NCBI RefSeq assembly: GCF_032884065.1
Contig: NW_027062649.1
Span: 2,835,355-2,899,354, forward strand
DNA: 64,000 bases
Direction of reading: 5' to 3'
Origin: Artemia franciscana
Lineage: Eukaryota > Arthropoda > Branchiopoda > Anostraca > Artemiidae
Shown piece after piece: positions 24,816 through 36,696 of this stretch. Both the position numbers and the translations under genes were made by a program. Positions within the stretch are counted from its first letter, which is position 1; each line of letters begins with the position of its first letter. The notes beneath the pieces are model-generated. The model saw only the letters and a program-made list of their open reading frames with translations, made no database searches and had not been told where the DNA came from.

Positions 24816-24898
24816 GTAAGTTTTTTCATTAAAGTTCACTTTGTTCAAAGTAAAGTGGCTAAAAGATGGTTATTTATTTAATTGTATTTCGATTTCAG

Positions 24899-24922
24899 GA
24901 AGGAACTATTTTAAATCAAAAG
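24899..24922 (+). CDS. candidate 24-nt microexon of the BTB gene
   Basis: After an 83-nt intron, 'gatttcag|gaagg' (acceptor) and 'caaaag|gtaaca' (donor) delimit 24 nt, eight codons (EGTILNQK), in phase 0 at both ends. This matches the phase-0 end of the BTB exon and the phase-0 entry of 39563. Size and phase make it attractive, but no transcript is available here. Confidence 0.5.
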
Positions 24923-25174
24923 GTAACACAGTTCTTTTTTTAATACTTAGACAATAGAATCCCCTTCTTCAATTGACATGGTTACTAATTTTTTAACTTG
25001 ACTTTCAAAAAGAACAAAGTATAAGGTCTGGTTTTTGCTGTTAAGATTTTTCTCTTTAATAAGACATTTTTTTTTCTCTCATTCCACTTTTTTTAGTTCA
25101 GTGTGCCTATAGGCCATCCTAATGCTCCTTGCTCTTTGTCAAAATTGATTAAATTTAATTTTCTCCTCCTACAG

Positions 25175-25219
25175 GACAGTGATAGAGGAGTGTACCAATA
25201 TATTAATCAAAGTCCCTAG
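25175..25219 (+). CDS. candidate alternative terminal exon of the BTB gene
   Basis: A strong acceptor (tttctcctcctacag) ends at 25174. The following phase-0 frame reads 14 codons (DSDRGVYQYINQSP) to TAG at 25217-25219. It would give a short BTB-only isoform if joined to 24815 or 24922. Evidence is limited to the splice acceptor and compatible phase. Confidence 0.25.
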   Translation, partial: DSDRGVYQYINQSP

Positions 25220-25539
25220 ACCAATGATTTGAATGAAATGAGCACTTATGTTTTGATAAATGTTCCGAGGTGTGAGGCTAGGGTCCTCAGATTTTCTGAA
25301 AAAAATCCTCTTGGAAAAAATAAGATCTTGGCTTACTGTCAATAAAAAAGAGCATGTATGTGCTTCATTTTGTTTGAGTCTTACAACTTGACCAATAATA
25401 TTATACCACACAATAGGTTTAAGTAGGAAAATTCTTTCAATGTTTTTTTCATAAAGAAATAAACTCATGTCTGTTGGAGACAAGAATTGCTTTGCATCTG
25501 TAATCATGATCCATTTAAACTTTATGAACACGTAGTTGC

Positions 25540-26860
25540 AGCTCTTTGATTAGAAATAAATGATTGATTAGATGATGATTTCCATGTGGCTACTGTTTTC
25601 TATGATACAAAAAAAGCATTTGACACTTTAAATCATGAAAGTCTTCTTGACAAAATGATACATTCCAGCATAAGAGGGAAAGGATTACAAATTATTAAAC
25701 CATCCATGTGGGGACGCAAAATCACAGTAGATGTTGGTGGAAAAATTACTAATTTAATGAGACTTATTGATATTGTTGTCCCCCAAGGCTTGGTATTAGG
25801 TCCACTTATATTTTTGATTTATACTAATGATCTTCCATGAGGTTTGCATGAGAATATTTGCCATGCAATACTATTTGCAGATGATACAGCTATAACAGTC
25901 AAAGCTAAGGATTCATTACCATTGATCGAAAATATGACTATAAGTGTTACCTCAGGTAATCAATAGTTTGTTCCAATAATCTAGTAATGAATTTTATGAA
26001 AACTAATTTTATGGTTTTTGGTAGTTAAAATTGTGCCATTCGAGAGATTTCTTTTCAGCAGCTTCAGGTTGGTGATCAAAAAATTTGTAGGGTCCAATCA
26101 TATCGTTATTTGGGAGCTTTTCTTGATCCCCTTTTGTCATTTCATAATGATATTGAGTATTTAAGATTAAAACTTGCTCAAAATATTGGGCCAATGTTTT
26201 GTATGAAGAATATTTTTCCTTTTACCATTTTAAAGATAATTTACCACTCTCTAATTAATTCTTATTCGAATTACTGCTCAGTTGTATATCTTAATACATT
26301 TTCGAAGCATATAAAACCCTTACAGGTATTACAAAATAGGGCAATAAGAATACTTGGAAATTTCTTACATTCACCTTCAAAACTTGAAAATGTTTTGGAA
26401 ACTATAACATTATTCCTCTTCTTAAATTTGTTAGATGTAAATGATATATGAGTTTAAAATACTTTCATATGGCATTTTCCAATCCAAAATTCTAAAAATT
26501 ATTTCTATGACAAATCTCTGTTAATTTTACTTCCTCGTTTGGATTGTTGGAGGCCTGGGATGTACTGAATTCTTTTTGTAAGTTCTGAAAGGTCAAGGCT
26601 TTTGATTAGGTACCAAATACCCTTCATTGCAAACAATATAAGCTGAATTATAAAATTCTAATTTATCCATCCCAAAAATCTCAGCTAAATTGAAAAAAGC
26701 AAATATTAAAGATTGTTTGCTAAAATTTTGATTATTCACCATTGATGATAGGAAATTAAATTATTTGATCTTCTTATTTGTGTGTTTTGTTTTGGTGCCC
26801 CTGTGTCTGGGATGGCCTCCTATGCCCTTCCTGCCCGATATTTATTTATTTACTTATTCT
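25540..26860 (+). pseudogene. 5'-truncated LINE (RT) in the BTB gene intron
   Basis: Plus-strand RT relic: KKAFDTLNHESLL, VVPQGLVLGPLIFLIYTNDLP, then after a stop ILFADDTAI (FADD motif), then after more breaks SYRYLGAFLDP and the post-RT segment KIIYHSLINSYSNYCS ... LQVLQNRAIRIL. It ends near a TATTTATTTATTTA tail at 26840-26860, as expected of a LINE 3' end. The 5' part (endonuclease, first RT blocks) is missing. At least three stops or frame changes; inactive. CR1/Jockey-like by appearance. Confidence 0.85.
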
Positions 26861-26879
26861 TGTTACTTCTTGTTTATGA

Positions 26880-27990
26880 GTTTTTATGGCACCTGGTATT
26901 AACCAAGCGACATATAGCAATCGCAAATTCTGTCGGTCTGTCTGTCTTTCTGTTGGTCTGTCCTGGTTTTGCTACTTTAGGCACTTCCAGGTAAGTTAGG
27001 GCCTTCTTCTTGTGCTTTAGAATTCTCAATTTAAATCTCGACCAGGTTTGGTGACATTGAAGGGAGTTGGAGGGGGAAACTGGAATACTTGGAAAACATG
27101 AAAATTGAGGTATCGTTCAAATGGGTGATAGGATCTTAATGAAACTTGATATGTAGAACAATGTTATGTCTCAGATGTTCCATTTTCAATTCGAATCGGA
27201 TTCGGGGACATCGAGGGTTGGAGGGGGGAAACAGAAATCTTGTATAACGCTTAGAGTGGAGAGATTGGGATGAAACTTGATGGGAAGAATAAGCACAAGT
27301 TATAGATACATGATTGACATAATTGTTACGGATCCATTCTCTTTGAGGGAGCTGGGGTATGTTAATTTGGATAAATTAGAAAAATCAAGGTATTTTTGAC
27401 TTGAGAACAGGTGACCGGATCTTAATGAAACTTGATATTTAGAAGGAACTCATGTCTCAGAGCTCTTAATTTAAATCCCGACCAGATCTGTTGACATTGG
27501 GGGGAGTTGGATGGGGAAACCGGAAATCTTGGAAAAGGCTTATAAATGTCATAGATACGTGAATGACGTAACCGTACTGGATTTCCTCTCTTTGGGGGAG
27601 TTAGGAGGTGGGGTTCAGTGCTTTGGCGAGTTTGGTGCTTCTGGACATGCTAGGACGATGAAAATTGGTAGGCGTGTCCAGGAGCTGCACAAGTTGACTT
27701 GATAAAGTCCTTTTTCCCGATTCGACCATCTGAGTGGCTGAAGGGAGAGGAAAAATTAAAGTATTTTTAACTTACGAGTGGGTGATCGGATCTTAATGAA
27801 TTTTGATATTTAGAAAGACCTCGTGACTCACAACTCTTATTTTGAATTCCGACCGGCATTAAGCCTTTGATTTTTCTTTTGAAGCAATCTATTGATTCTT
27901 AGAATTTTGCTAGAGATCATACCATATGAGGTCTTGGCTCTTCCGACCTCATCACAAGTATCATATGAGCTCTTAGCTCTTGCTTTTCTA
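26880..27990 (+). repeat. R2 composite repeat, short copy (about 3 units)
   Basis: Begins with the palindrome-bearing end 'ggcacctggtattaacc' and ends with 'catatgagctcttagctctt'. Between these lie about three roughly 290-bp units marked by 'gatatttagaaggaa...cagagctctt'. Same family as 36697-38955 (inverted), 46165-48045 and 55738-56590. No coding capacity. Confidence 0.75.
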
Positions 27991-28361
27991 TTTTGTTTGT
28001 CTTTTACCGTGTTAAACTTTGGAATCATTATTATGATGATATGTTGATGTTTTTCTATGTTTTTGCACTGTCCCAGCCTTACGAGCTCTACTCTCTGTTT
28101 GGGCATAATATTGTTTTTGTGTTTTTTAAGTTGGATAAAGAAAAAGTTGAAGTTGAAAGTTTAAACTTTATCAAGGAAACAAACAAATCTAGAACACTTC
28201 ACTATAAATTTCCACCTTAAATTGCAGCTAGGAGCAATCTAAGGATTTCTCCTTGTAGAGCTCGAGAATGATAACAAGTTGTATTTGAAGTTATTTAGTG
28301 ACCAAGTGCTGCTGCATGATCAGTAGAATCTCAATTGAGTTTACACTCTTGGGAGAACCTC
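27991..28361. other. no gene recognised; probably LINE 3' UTR
   Basis: Lies directly after (minus strand) the end of the LINE ORF2 at 28362. No separate feature can be supported. Confidence 0.4.
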
Positions 28362-29603
28362 TCAGTATCCAGATGTTTGTTTAAAAACATCAACAGATTC
28401 AGCAATAACTGTTTCAGTGTATAGTTTGTTCCAGGTGTTGACAATTCGTAATGAAAAGAATTTAGTGCAGACTTTAGATATCTTAGACTGCATGACAAGT
28501 TTCAGTTGATGACCTCTATCTCTTGAGTTGGAACCACCATTAGAAAATAATGCAGGGAAACTATTAGTTGTCATTAACTTGTAGGCTAAAATGACATCCC
28601 CTCTATTTCTCTAGTAACTTGGTATTGGGAGATTCAGCTGTGATAATCATATGGGGTAGGAAAGCACCCACATGCTAGATGTCACTTTCGTGGCACATCT
28701 CTGCACATCTTTAAGAACTTTTATGTCTTTTTTAAAATATGGGGAGGCAAGAGATATTCTAACTTAGACCTTAGGACACACAAGTTTTTTATAATGGAAT
28801 ACTAATGATTTTAGGGGAATGAGAGGAAATGGTACAATTAATTAGTCCCTAAGTTCAACTCGCACCAGGAGCATACGTCTTAGGATGAGTGCTGAATTTT
28901 AGTTCATTGTCAATATTGACACCAAGATATTGCTCATTATTTACAGAGGAGAGGGGATGACCTAAGATAAAATAAGAACGACAAGGATTCAGTTTGCCAA
29001 AGTGAATGATATGGCCCTTGACAACATTGAATTCACGAAGCTAGGCCTCAACCCATTCACCCAGCAGTTGAAGATTGTTTTTGTTGAAGGGTATGATCTT
29101 CACAGGACAAGCCTGTCCCAGAAGCTTCAGCTCATCTGAATAGACAGTTGATTTACTGCTGATAATGGAAGGAACAACAGTTCCCTGAGGAATACCACTC
29201 AAAACTTGCATAGCGGAAGAAAAAATATAATTACCAGACTCATCAAATAACTGAACATATTGAAATCGCAAAAAAAAATCAAGAATCCATGCAGGGATTT
29301 CTCTTCAAGCTTGACTGCATGTACTTTTATTCTAAGTTGCTCTTGACAAACTTTGTCAAAAGGTCAAGCAGTATCATGTCAGCAGGCACCCCTGTATCAA
29401 GTAACTTGGAGGTCAGTGTCAAAAGATCTACCTGAATGAAATTCATGTTGTGAAATGTGCAAAACATTATTTGCTTCAAGATGTTTAACAACTGCATAAT
29501 TAATGATTTTCAAGAACATTGACAACTATTGATGTCATGCTAATGGGTCGATAATTTTCAGCACGGTCCTTTCTACCTTTTTTATGTGTAGGAATGATAC
29601 GTA
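28362..29603 (-). pseudogene. CR1-like LINE ORF2, 3' part (RT end and C-terminus)
   Basis: Minus-strand remains. 28574-28362 encodes the C-terminal block (RDRGHQLKLVM, KFFSLRIVNTWNKL), characteristic of CR1/Jockey-type LINEs. 29271-29041 has VLSGIPQGTVVPS, then a deletion to a late RT part; 29600-29500 has THKKGRKDRAENYRPISMTS. The YADD region is lost. The piece is cut at 29603 by the pogo-like transposon and resumes at 32361 on its other side. Multiple frame breaks; inactive. Confidence 0.85.
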
Positions 29604-32358
29604 GGGGAGATGTGGGGAAGATGGGACAAGGGTCAGATGAAAAAAAATTGTTCAAAAATCCCGCCTGAATGACGAACGACGTGCCATCTATCAGTAAGTA
29701 TGCATGTGTTTTCCTGAAGAAATCGAGAAACATTTTCATCAGAGATTTTAGGTAAGAGTTTTTTTATGGGTGTTTGAGTAAGGACCTGGTTTTTACAAAA
29801 AATCTTTTGAACAGTTCGTCGGAGGGTATTGAATGTTTTTTTGTATGAAGTAGTTTTCTTTAGGCTACAAAATGTTGTTCAGTGGTTGACCTGAACTACC
29901 ATCTAGGGGCAGAAGATGAAGTTTGTGTGGAGAGCTACCTGTTTGGGTACTCTGGGACACGTGTTCCTGGGTACCCTGGGACACTTTTCGTCCATTGTGT
30001 CCCAGGGTACCCTCATTTCAACAACTGATAATGTAATGTAAAGGTCAAGCTGTGAGACGGAACTGCCTGATATACACCAGATAATCTTTCAAATTGTGTT
30101 AGCCATGGCAACAATAAAAAAGTTTCTTTGCTTTTCGTTCCTAAAAGTATCATTTTTTGCAGAATGCCGAGGAAGAGGAAGTCTGATCCCTCTCTTTATG
30201 CCTGGGACGAAGAAAACATGAAGGCTGCACTTTCGACACTTCCTCGAAATCGACACTTTCTCAGTACTGTAAGGCATATTCCGCGTCGGCAGACGAAGAA
30301 AAAGTTGCATTTCGCTTCACACCACGCTATGATGTGAAAAAAGTATTCTCTTCTGAAATGGAAGATTCACTCGAATCTTATATTCTACCTTCATCACGAA
30401 TGAACTACGGACTTACGAAAAAACGGACAAAGAAATTAGCTTGGGAATTTGCCAAGGCGAACACCCTGAAATACCCTAAATCATGGGATGACAATGAAGC
30501 AGCAGGAGAAGACTGGTATAAAGGTTTCATGGAGAGACATACAAGAATTTGCTTGAGGAGACCGGAAAGCACCAGCCTTCATCGCAACCTTGGTTTCAAC
30601 CGTGCTGCAGTTGACACATTCTATAAACATCTTGAAGAGCCACAGTCGAAGTTTCATTTTCCAGCTGACCGCATCTACAACATGGATGAGACGGGCTTAT
30701 CGAATGTTCAACAGAAATGCCGGAAGGTACTTAGCCCTAAAGGTGTAAAGCAGCTAGGAGCAACTACATCACAGGAAAGAGGAAAACTAGTTACAATGGT
30801 TGGAACTATCAATGCGATGGGAAGCTTCATTCCCCCTTACCTTATCTTTGGAAGGACCCGCTTTGTTGAAAGACTCTTAGATGGGGCACCACCAGGGACA
30901 AAAGCTGTCGCCAGTGGAAAGCCCGGAAATGCATGGATGACGACCGAGTTATTCCTTGGCTACTTTGAGCACTTTAAAAGGTACGTAAGGTGCTCTCCTG
31001 AGCAACCAGTCCTTCTTCTCATGGACAACCATGATAGTCACATGAGCTACAGCTTCATTTCTGCTGCGAAAGAGATGGGGTCGCAAATACTGACATTTCC
31101 TCCACACACGTCAAACAGGCTGCAGCCCCTTGATGTGACCGTCTATTCACCACTTAAAACATATTTCTACCAAGCTATTGAAAACTGGCTAAGAAACCGT
31201 CCTGGAAGACCTGTCACGGAATACGAAATCTCTGAACTTCTTGTGGTTGCTTTCCCTAAAGCATTCAACCAAACCAACATAATGAGTGGTTTTTCTAAAC
31301 CAGGAATCCATCCGTTTAATCCCAATGTCTGGGAAGAATCAGACTTTCTTCCATCCCTGACTCCCGTCAGCAATCCCTGCGATCCGACAGATGAAGTGCA
31401 GATCAATATCGGCGCAGGGAGCAGCTCATCAACGCAAGCGGACAGTGGGCTGTCAGACAGGGAGTCAGTGGGCGCTGGTGGTTCAGTCTGTGTTCTGCTC
31501 GATCAAATACTTCCCCTTCCTAAACGTCAAATTGATATTCAGAAAAAAGAAGGAAGAAGCAAAGGAAAATAAAAAACAGAAGATAACGAAAAGAAAGCAA
31601 GATAAAAAAAGAGATCAAGCAAAGGTGGCTTTAGATTTTAGCGACAGTAGTGATGCTGCTTCTGTTGAGCTCTGTGCTGACACTGATGATTCCTTGCACC
31701 TGAGTGACATGGAAGAGACTGTGAAAGAACCAACGGAGATAAAGCCTGGCGATTTTGTACTGGTTAGGTACGTCAGTAAGAAAAGTTCAAAGTATTATGC
31801 TGGTGAAGTCTTGGAGATTGAACTGGAAGGGTACAGTGTGAACTTCCTAAAACGGAAAGTCCCTACGTGGAAATTCGTATTTCCACAGCCAAAGGACGAA
31901 GCCTTTGTCACGACAGATGAGATCGAGTTACGCCTACCAAGACCGAATCTTAGTGGAGGCACAGAACGGGCTGTGAAAGCCCTGACTTTTGATATTGACC
32001 TTTCGCAGTTCCCCGTTGAATGAGTAATGTTACAAGTTTTTTATTATGTTTTTATTTTCATTGAAGTTGACTATAGGTTTGTAATAAATGAAATTTGATC
32101 AAGCAGTGCAATGTGTCCCAGAGTACCCTTAACCGTGTCCCAGAGTACCTTGGGGTCAGAGTACTCTGGGACAGAAGAGGAGGGTTCGGAAAATCATTGG
32201 TACCAAAAAGATAGATTAAGAAAATAATCTAGAAAAAATCTGGGAGAAAGCCCAAGCAATTCCACTTAAGTGAGTAGCAGAATCAGGCGATTTGGCCAAA
32301 GCGTTCTCCAGATATTGGACATACACTTGAAAATGTCCCAGGGTACCCACATCTCCCC
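29604..32358 (+). mobile_element. pogo/Tigger-like DNA transposon
   Basis: 2755 bp with terminal inverted repeats starting GGGGAGATGTGGG at 29604 and ending CCCACATCTCCCC at 32358, flanked by a TA target duplication (29602-29603, 32359-32360). Joining the flanks restores continuous LINE sequence alignable to 33180-33260, confirming the boundaries. A motif close to TGTCCCAGGGTAC occurs several times in both subterminal regions (29948-30012 and 32108-32175, plus the right end). It encodes one transposase gene, broken by frameshifts. Confidence 0.9.
30164..32023 (+). pseudogene. pogo/Tigger-like DDE transposase, frameshifted
   Basis: The ATG at 30164 (MPRKRKSDPSLY) opens an N-terminal HTH start. 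A frameshift or small deletion near 30240 (between two 'cgacactt' copies) leads into the main 412-codon frame (30334-31572). There, residues 20-80 resemble a CENP-B-type DNA-binding region. The DDE/D core has Asp118 (YNMDETGLS), Asp231 (LLLMDNHDSH) and Asp267 (NRLQPLDV), 35 residues apart for the last pair, as in pogo/Tigger/Jerky proteins. A second frameshift near 31545 (A run) leads into the C-terminal domain (to 32023) with KPGDFVLVRY and KYYAGEVLEIE, a small beta-rich module seen after the catalytic core in some invertebrate members. All three catalytic Asp are intact, but two frame breaks mean this copy is probably dead. Confidence 0.88.
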
Positions 32359-32785
32359 TACAGTTTGTCTGGAAAGATTTAATGGTAACTTGAACAGAAG
32401 GGGAAGAGGTTGACACAAAACTGTAAGACATTCACGTAAGATACGTGTGTGAATGCCGTCTTGACCAGCAGATTTTTTCAGTTTCAGGGATGTAAGTTCC
32501 CTCAGAACTATTGTATCAGTAATCAGAATTGGTTCCATCTTATGTGATACATCATATAAAGGGGGTGTGTGATAGACAATACTGGAATTTGATGAAAAAA
32601 AGAGATGAGAATTGATGGTGGAAAATTTCAACTTTCAGCTCATGATCAGCAACTGATAGGATATTTTGCAGGATATCTGGGACTGTGCGTCTGCTGCTAC
32701 ATTTTTGAATGACATAACGCCAGAAAGATTTACGGTTATTTTTAACTTCGTCAGCCAGTTTTTGCTGAACAGTCTCTTCAATTTA
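32359..32785 (-). pseudogene. CR1-like LINE ORF2, linker part (beyond the pogo insertion)
   Basis: Continuation of the 28362-29603 copy: KKSAGQDGIHTRIL and a preceding linker related to 33240-33730. It begins abruptly at about 32785 inside the linker, where a second, more 5' copy of the same family ends. Frame breaks present. Confidence 0.8.
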
Positions 32786-34700
32786 TAGAGATTTTGTACT
32801 TGTCTTCAAATAACTGAACGCATTGAAATCGTAAACAAAACTGATCAAGGATACAGAGCAGGGATTTCTCTTCAAGCATATAGGGATTTCTCTTATATGA
32901 CTGCATATAATTTAATTGCAATTTTCTTGTGACAAACAGTGTCAAAAGCTTTAGAAAGGTCAAGCAGAATCATGTTAGTAGACACTGCCATATCAAGCAG
33001 CTTGGTGATGTGATCATATAAGTCAAGGAAATCTATGTCAACATACCTTCCTGAACGAAAGCCATGTTGTGAAATGTGCAAAACATTATTTGCTTCAAAA
33101 TATTTAACAACTGCAGAGTTAATTATCCTTCCAAGAACCTTGGCAACTGCTGATGTCATCCTAATGGGTCAATAATTTTTAGCATTGTCCTTTCTCCCTT
33201 TTTTAAATATAAGAACGATCTGCAGTTTTCTAATATAAACGTAGTCTGGAAATATTCAATGATAACTTGGACAGCAGGGGAAAACGTTGACATAAAACTA
33301 TACAACATTCATGTAGGATACGTATTTGAATGACATCTTGACCAGCAGATTTATTCAGTTTGAGGAATATTTACAACTTTTAGTTCCTAATACAACGTAG
33401 TACAAATAAGTTCCTTTACAACTTTTGTATTAGTAACCAGAATTGGTTCCATCTTGTATGATACATCATATAAAGGAAGTGTGGGATAAACAATACTGGG
33501 ATATGATGAGAAAGCAAATGATAATTGTTGGTTGAAGGTTTCAACTTTCAGCTCAGTATCAGCTACTGATTGGATATTTTGCATGATATCTGAGACTTTG
33601 CGTCTGCTGCTACATATTTGAGTGACATAACGCCAGAAAAATTTAGGGTTATACTTGACATCCTGAGCCAATTTTTCCTCAAACATTCTCTTCAACTTCT
33701 TTATTTGGTTGGTTGTCTGATTGTGAAAAGATTTGAATACTGGATAATTTTCCATGGTCTTAGTTTTTCTATATTGATTCCATGCTTGGTTTTTTCTGTG
33801 GATTTGCTCGCTTACTTTGGTAGTTATAAAAGCTAAATTTTTGCCTGAAAAACTCTGGTGCAAGATTTGCCACATACACAATTTCCATTTTTACATTGGA
33901 CCAACTCGCAACAATTTTGTCAGTAATGTGCTGTTTCCAGTTGCCATTGGCAGGTCTTTCAGAGACTAGTTTATATAGTTGACATATTTTTGTTCCTTAA
34001 TACATGGTTGTTTACTACGCAGAAATAATTCCAAAATAATGACAACATGGTCACTATTACCAACAGGTTTGGTTATTATATTCTTAATAAGAAGGCCATG
34101 ATTCCTGAGTATAACCAGATCAAGAGTGTTGGAAACTTGACCTTCCCTGGAACGAGTTGGTTCTGATGTTTTTTGACAAAGGGAATTATTAGAGAGGGCA
34201 GACAAATAGGAGAATCTCTAGTGCAATAACCCGATCCATTAATCCATTGGATTCCAGAAACGTTGAAGACCCCAGAAGGACAAGATCATAACTGGCTAAA
34301 TTTGACATCACATGTGATTACATAACAGCCAAATTAGATTTAGAATCCACAATACTGGTAGCACTGGGGCTTCTATAAGCAACACCCACAACAATTGAGA
34401 TTGTTCGATTGTTTATTTTTATCCAAACAGATTCAATTCCATCAATAATCAGAGAATTAAAATGGATGAGACTAACCAGTAGTCCATGTCTTATACATAA
34501 GCACACTGCTCTGTCAAAGTGGAAATTTCCAATGAGAAAAGAATCGGTAACCGTTGATTTTGACGTCATCAGGTGATAAGATTGACAAAATGTTTTTTTG
34601 GCGAAACTGCAGTAATTGCTGCAACACCCACTTCTCCCGTTATCATAAAAAAAGAAAAAGCTTATTAGGGAGGTTATCAACATTGGAGCTAAGTAACTTC
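32786..34700 (-). pseudogene. CR1-like LINE ORF2, endonuclease to RT part
   Basis: Minus strand, in order: endonuclease (34683-34318: HFDRAVCLCIRHGLLVSL, ESVWIKIN, VVGVAYRSPS; then 34205-33966: TRSREGQVSNTLDLVI, GNSDHVVI), linker (33881-33387: NQAWNQYRKTKT, FFWRYVTQI) and RT start (33159-32893: QHGFRSGRY, LLDLSKAFDTVCHKK). The RT stops at about 32786 before the YADD motif. Several stops and frameshifts. Together with 34940-36184 this is the 5' part of a long LINE. Confidence 0.85.
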
Positions 34701-34939
34701 ACTGTCTGTGAGGTTGGAATATGAGATTATGCAGGACTAGTGTAAAGCCCTGTCTTCATTATGGCTTTTTCAGACTAAGTTTTTTCCAAGTCAAAACAGC
34801 TTTTTAATCATCAAAAACAGACTTCTGAAAAGAGTCTCTTCAAATGCCATTTTAGCCTTAAAAAGTACCGATGGAAACTGGGGCTGCCAGAAAAAGTAAA
34901 AAACACAGGCGACTTTGCCTGAAAAAAAAACATAATGAA

Positions 34940-36184
34940 GACGTAGCCTAAGCAGGAATCAAAGGACTGGTGAAATTGTTGGATACATCACTATGAAATG
35001 TCAAAAAAGAAACTGTAGGTGAGCAAGTTGTTGCAGAAGAAACAAAAGAAATATCAGCGTCAGACAGGGAAACATTAATATTATCACTACTGGATAGTTG
35101 AGAGACAAAATGTGGTGGTTCAAGTCCATAATGATTTAAACAATTTACTCGGGTAGAAGGAGGCATAAACATCAGCAGCACATTGGAGCAGTCAGGAGAA
35201 TCGCCCCAACCGGCAAGTTGTTTTGAGTGATGGCACCCTTACAAATTATTAAATTCTCCTCTCTATTTGCTTTTCTAAGTTTCAACTCCTCAACTATAGC
35301 TCTGTGCTTTCTATGATCTTCCTTTGGAATATTACCATTGAAACCGATTGATGATTTTATTTCAAAGGATTTTTGTATTATTTGTCTTCTAAATTCAGTT
35401 GATGAAACAGAGAAAGGGAGAGGAGGGGGCGGCTACCAGAGAGTTGATGGCTATTAAAGAGTCTTTTTACTTTGACTGGGGGGATGCCAATGTCAACACT
35501 ACAGTGTGTATCTGATAATTATACAAAACACCGCATCATCAGTCATGGTGAGGATGACGCTCTGAATGTGCTGATGACGCTCTGGTGAGGATGACGCTCT
35601 GAATGTGCTATCTGACAAAGATTAGTTGCAGTTAATTGGGCTGCAGAAAATTGAAACAATTGAGAGGACACTGTAGAAGCCACCAGGTCCTGAATTTTTA
35701 TTTTATATAGAATTTTATATAGGTCCTGAATTGTAGTGAATTTTGAATGTGTCATACCATATTGGCAATGTCACCAACCTGAGTAGAAATGTCATTTTAA
35801 ATATCAGTTATCAGTTGGGAAAGTGTTTGGGTCAACTGACTAGTGAGAGCCAATTCTGTCTTGCGATCCTTCCTGAAAGATTTCAAGGAATTTTCCATAA
35901 CAGAAGCTAGCTGTGCTATCATAGCCTGATCTCTAAACAGGGGGTGGCAAGGGGAGCGTTGACTTTGCAGGCTGGACAGGACCATGAACAAGCAAGTGAT
36001 TGTATGATCTTGCTTAATAATTTATATTTGCATGGAGACAGATCCACACAATCATCACAAATCCACTTCTCACAAATCTCACACTCTATTGCTGAGACCC
36101 CTCATCCAATTCTGTAGGACAGGCAGAACACCTATCATGGCCTTTGACTGGGCTTATGTGCTTGCGCTTTTCCTTGTTAGACAT
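34940..36184 (-). pseudogene. CR1-like LINE ORF1 with PHD-like zinc finger
   Basis: ATG at 36184 (MSNKEKRKHISP) followed by a Cys-rich segment CSAC...CEIC-EKWICDDC...WSCPAC (about 36130-35955). This is a PHD-like zinc-binding pattern known from ORF1 proteins of CR1-type LINEs. A one-base frame break near 36095 separates the first CxxC from the rest. Downstream open pieces (35991-35797, 35755-35543, 35181-34948) are Ser/Thr/Gln-rich and broken, and precede the endonuclease. ORF1 of such elements binds nucleic acid in the RNP; this copy is defective. Confidence 0.7.
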
Positions 36185-36189
36185 AATAA

Positions 36190-36696
36190 ATTCAACTAAA
36201 TTAGGCAAGTGAAACTAAACAAGTCCAGGGTAGGTGCTAGGCAAATCAAAATGTTTTTCACTAAATCTCTGTCACTATTTCAGAAACGTGGACTTAAGGC
36301 AAATGCCTCTTAAGAGTTAAGGCATGTGCTTGGCTCACTGCTTATATGCCATGAAACAAAAAAAAAGGTTTACAAATCAGAATATTGAATTGTAAATAGG
36401 TCTCACGATTTGCAAAACAGATTCTATATGGAAAGGAACATAAACAAACAGCAGAGCCATCTGATATATTAGCACACTATGTACATCCTCATATTCTTAT
36501 CCTCCTGTAAATCCTCATATGTACATCCTCGTTGCGTATTTATCAGATTCATCAATTGCCTATGAAAGGCTAACAAAAGATAAAAAAAAACTACTGGAGC
36601 AAACTTGGGAAAGCAAACTCCAATTAGCTAAACCGCTGGAAAAATATTCTATCTAATGATATAACTTAATATGTATATAAAACACTTCGTCGCAAC
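36190..36696. other. no gene recognised
   Basis: AT-rich; nothing supported between the LINE 5' end and the R2 repeat. Confidence 0.5.

Noticed and set aside
25169-25531. 120-codon minus-strand ORF
   Set aside because: No recognisable motif, intron position, composition like AT-rich noise. The plus-strand acceptor within it is the more interesting signal.
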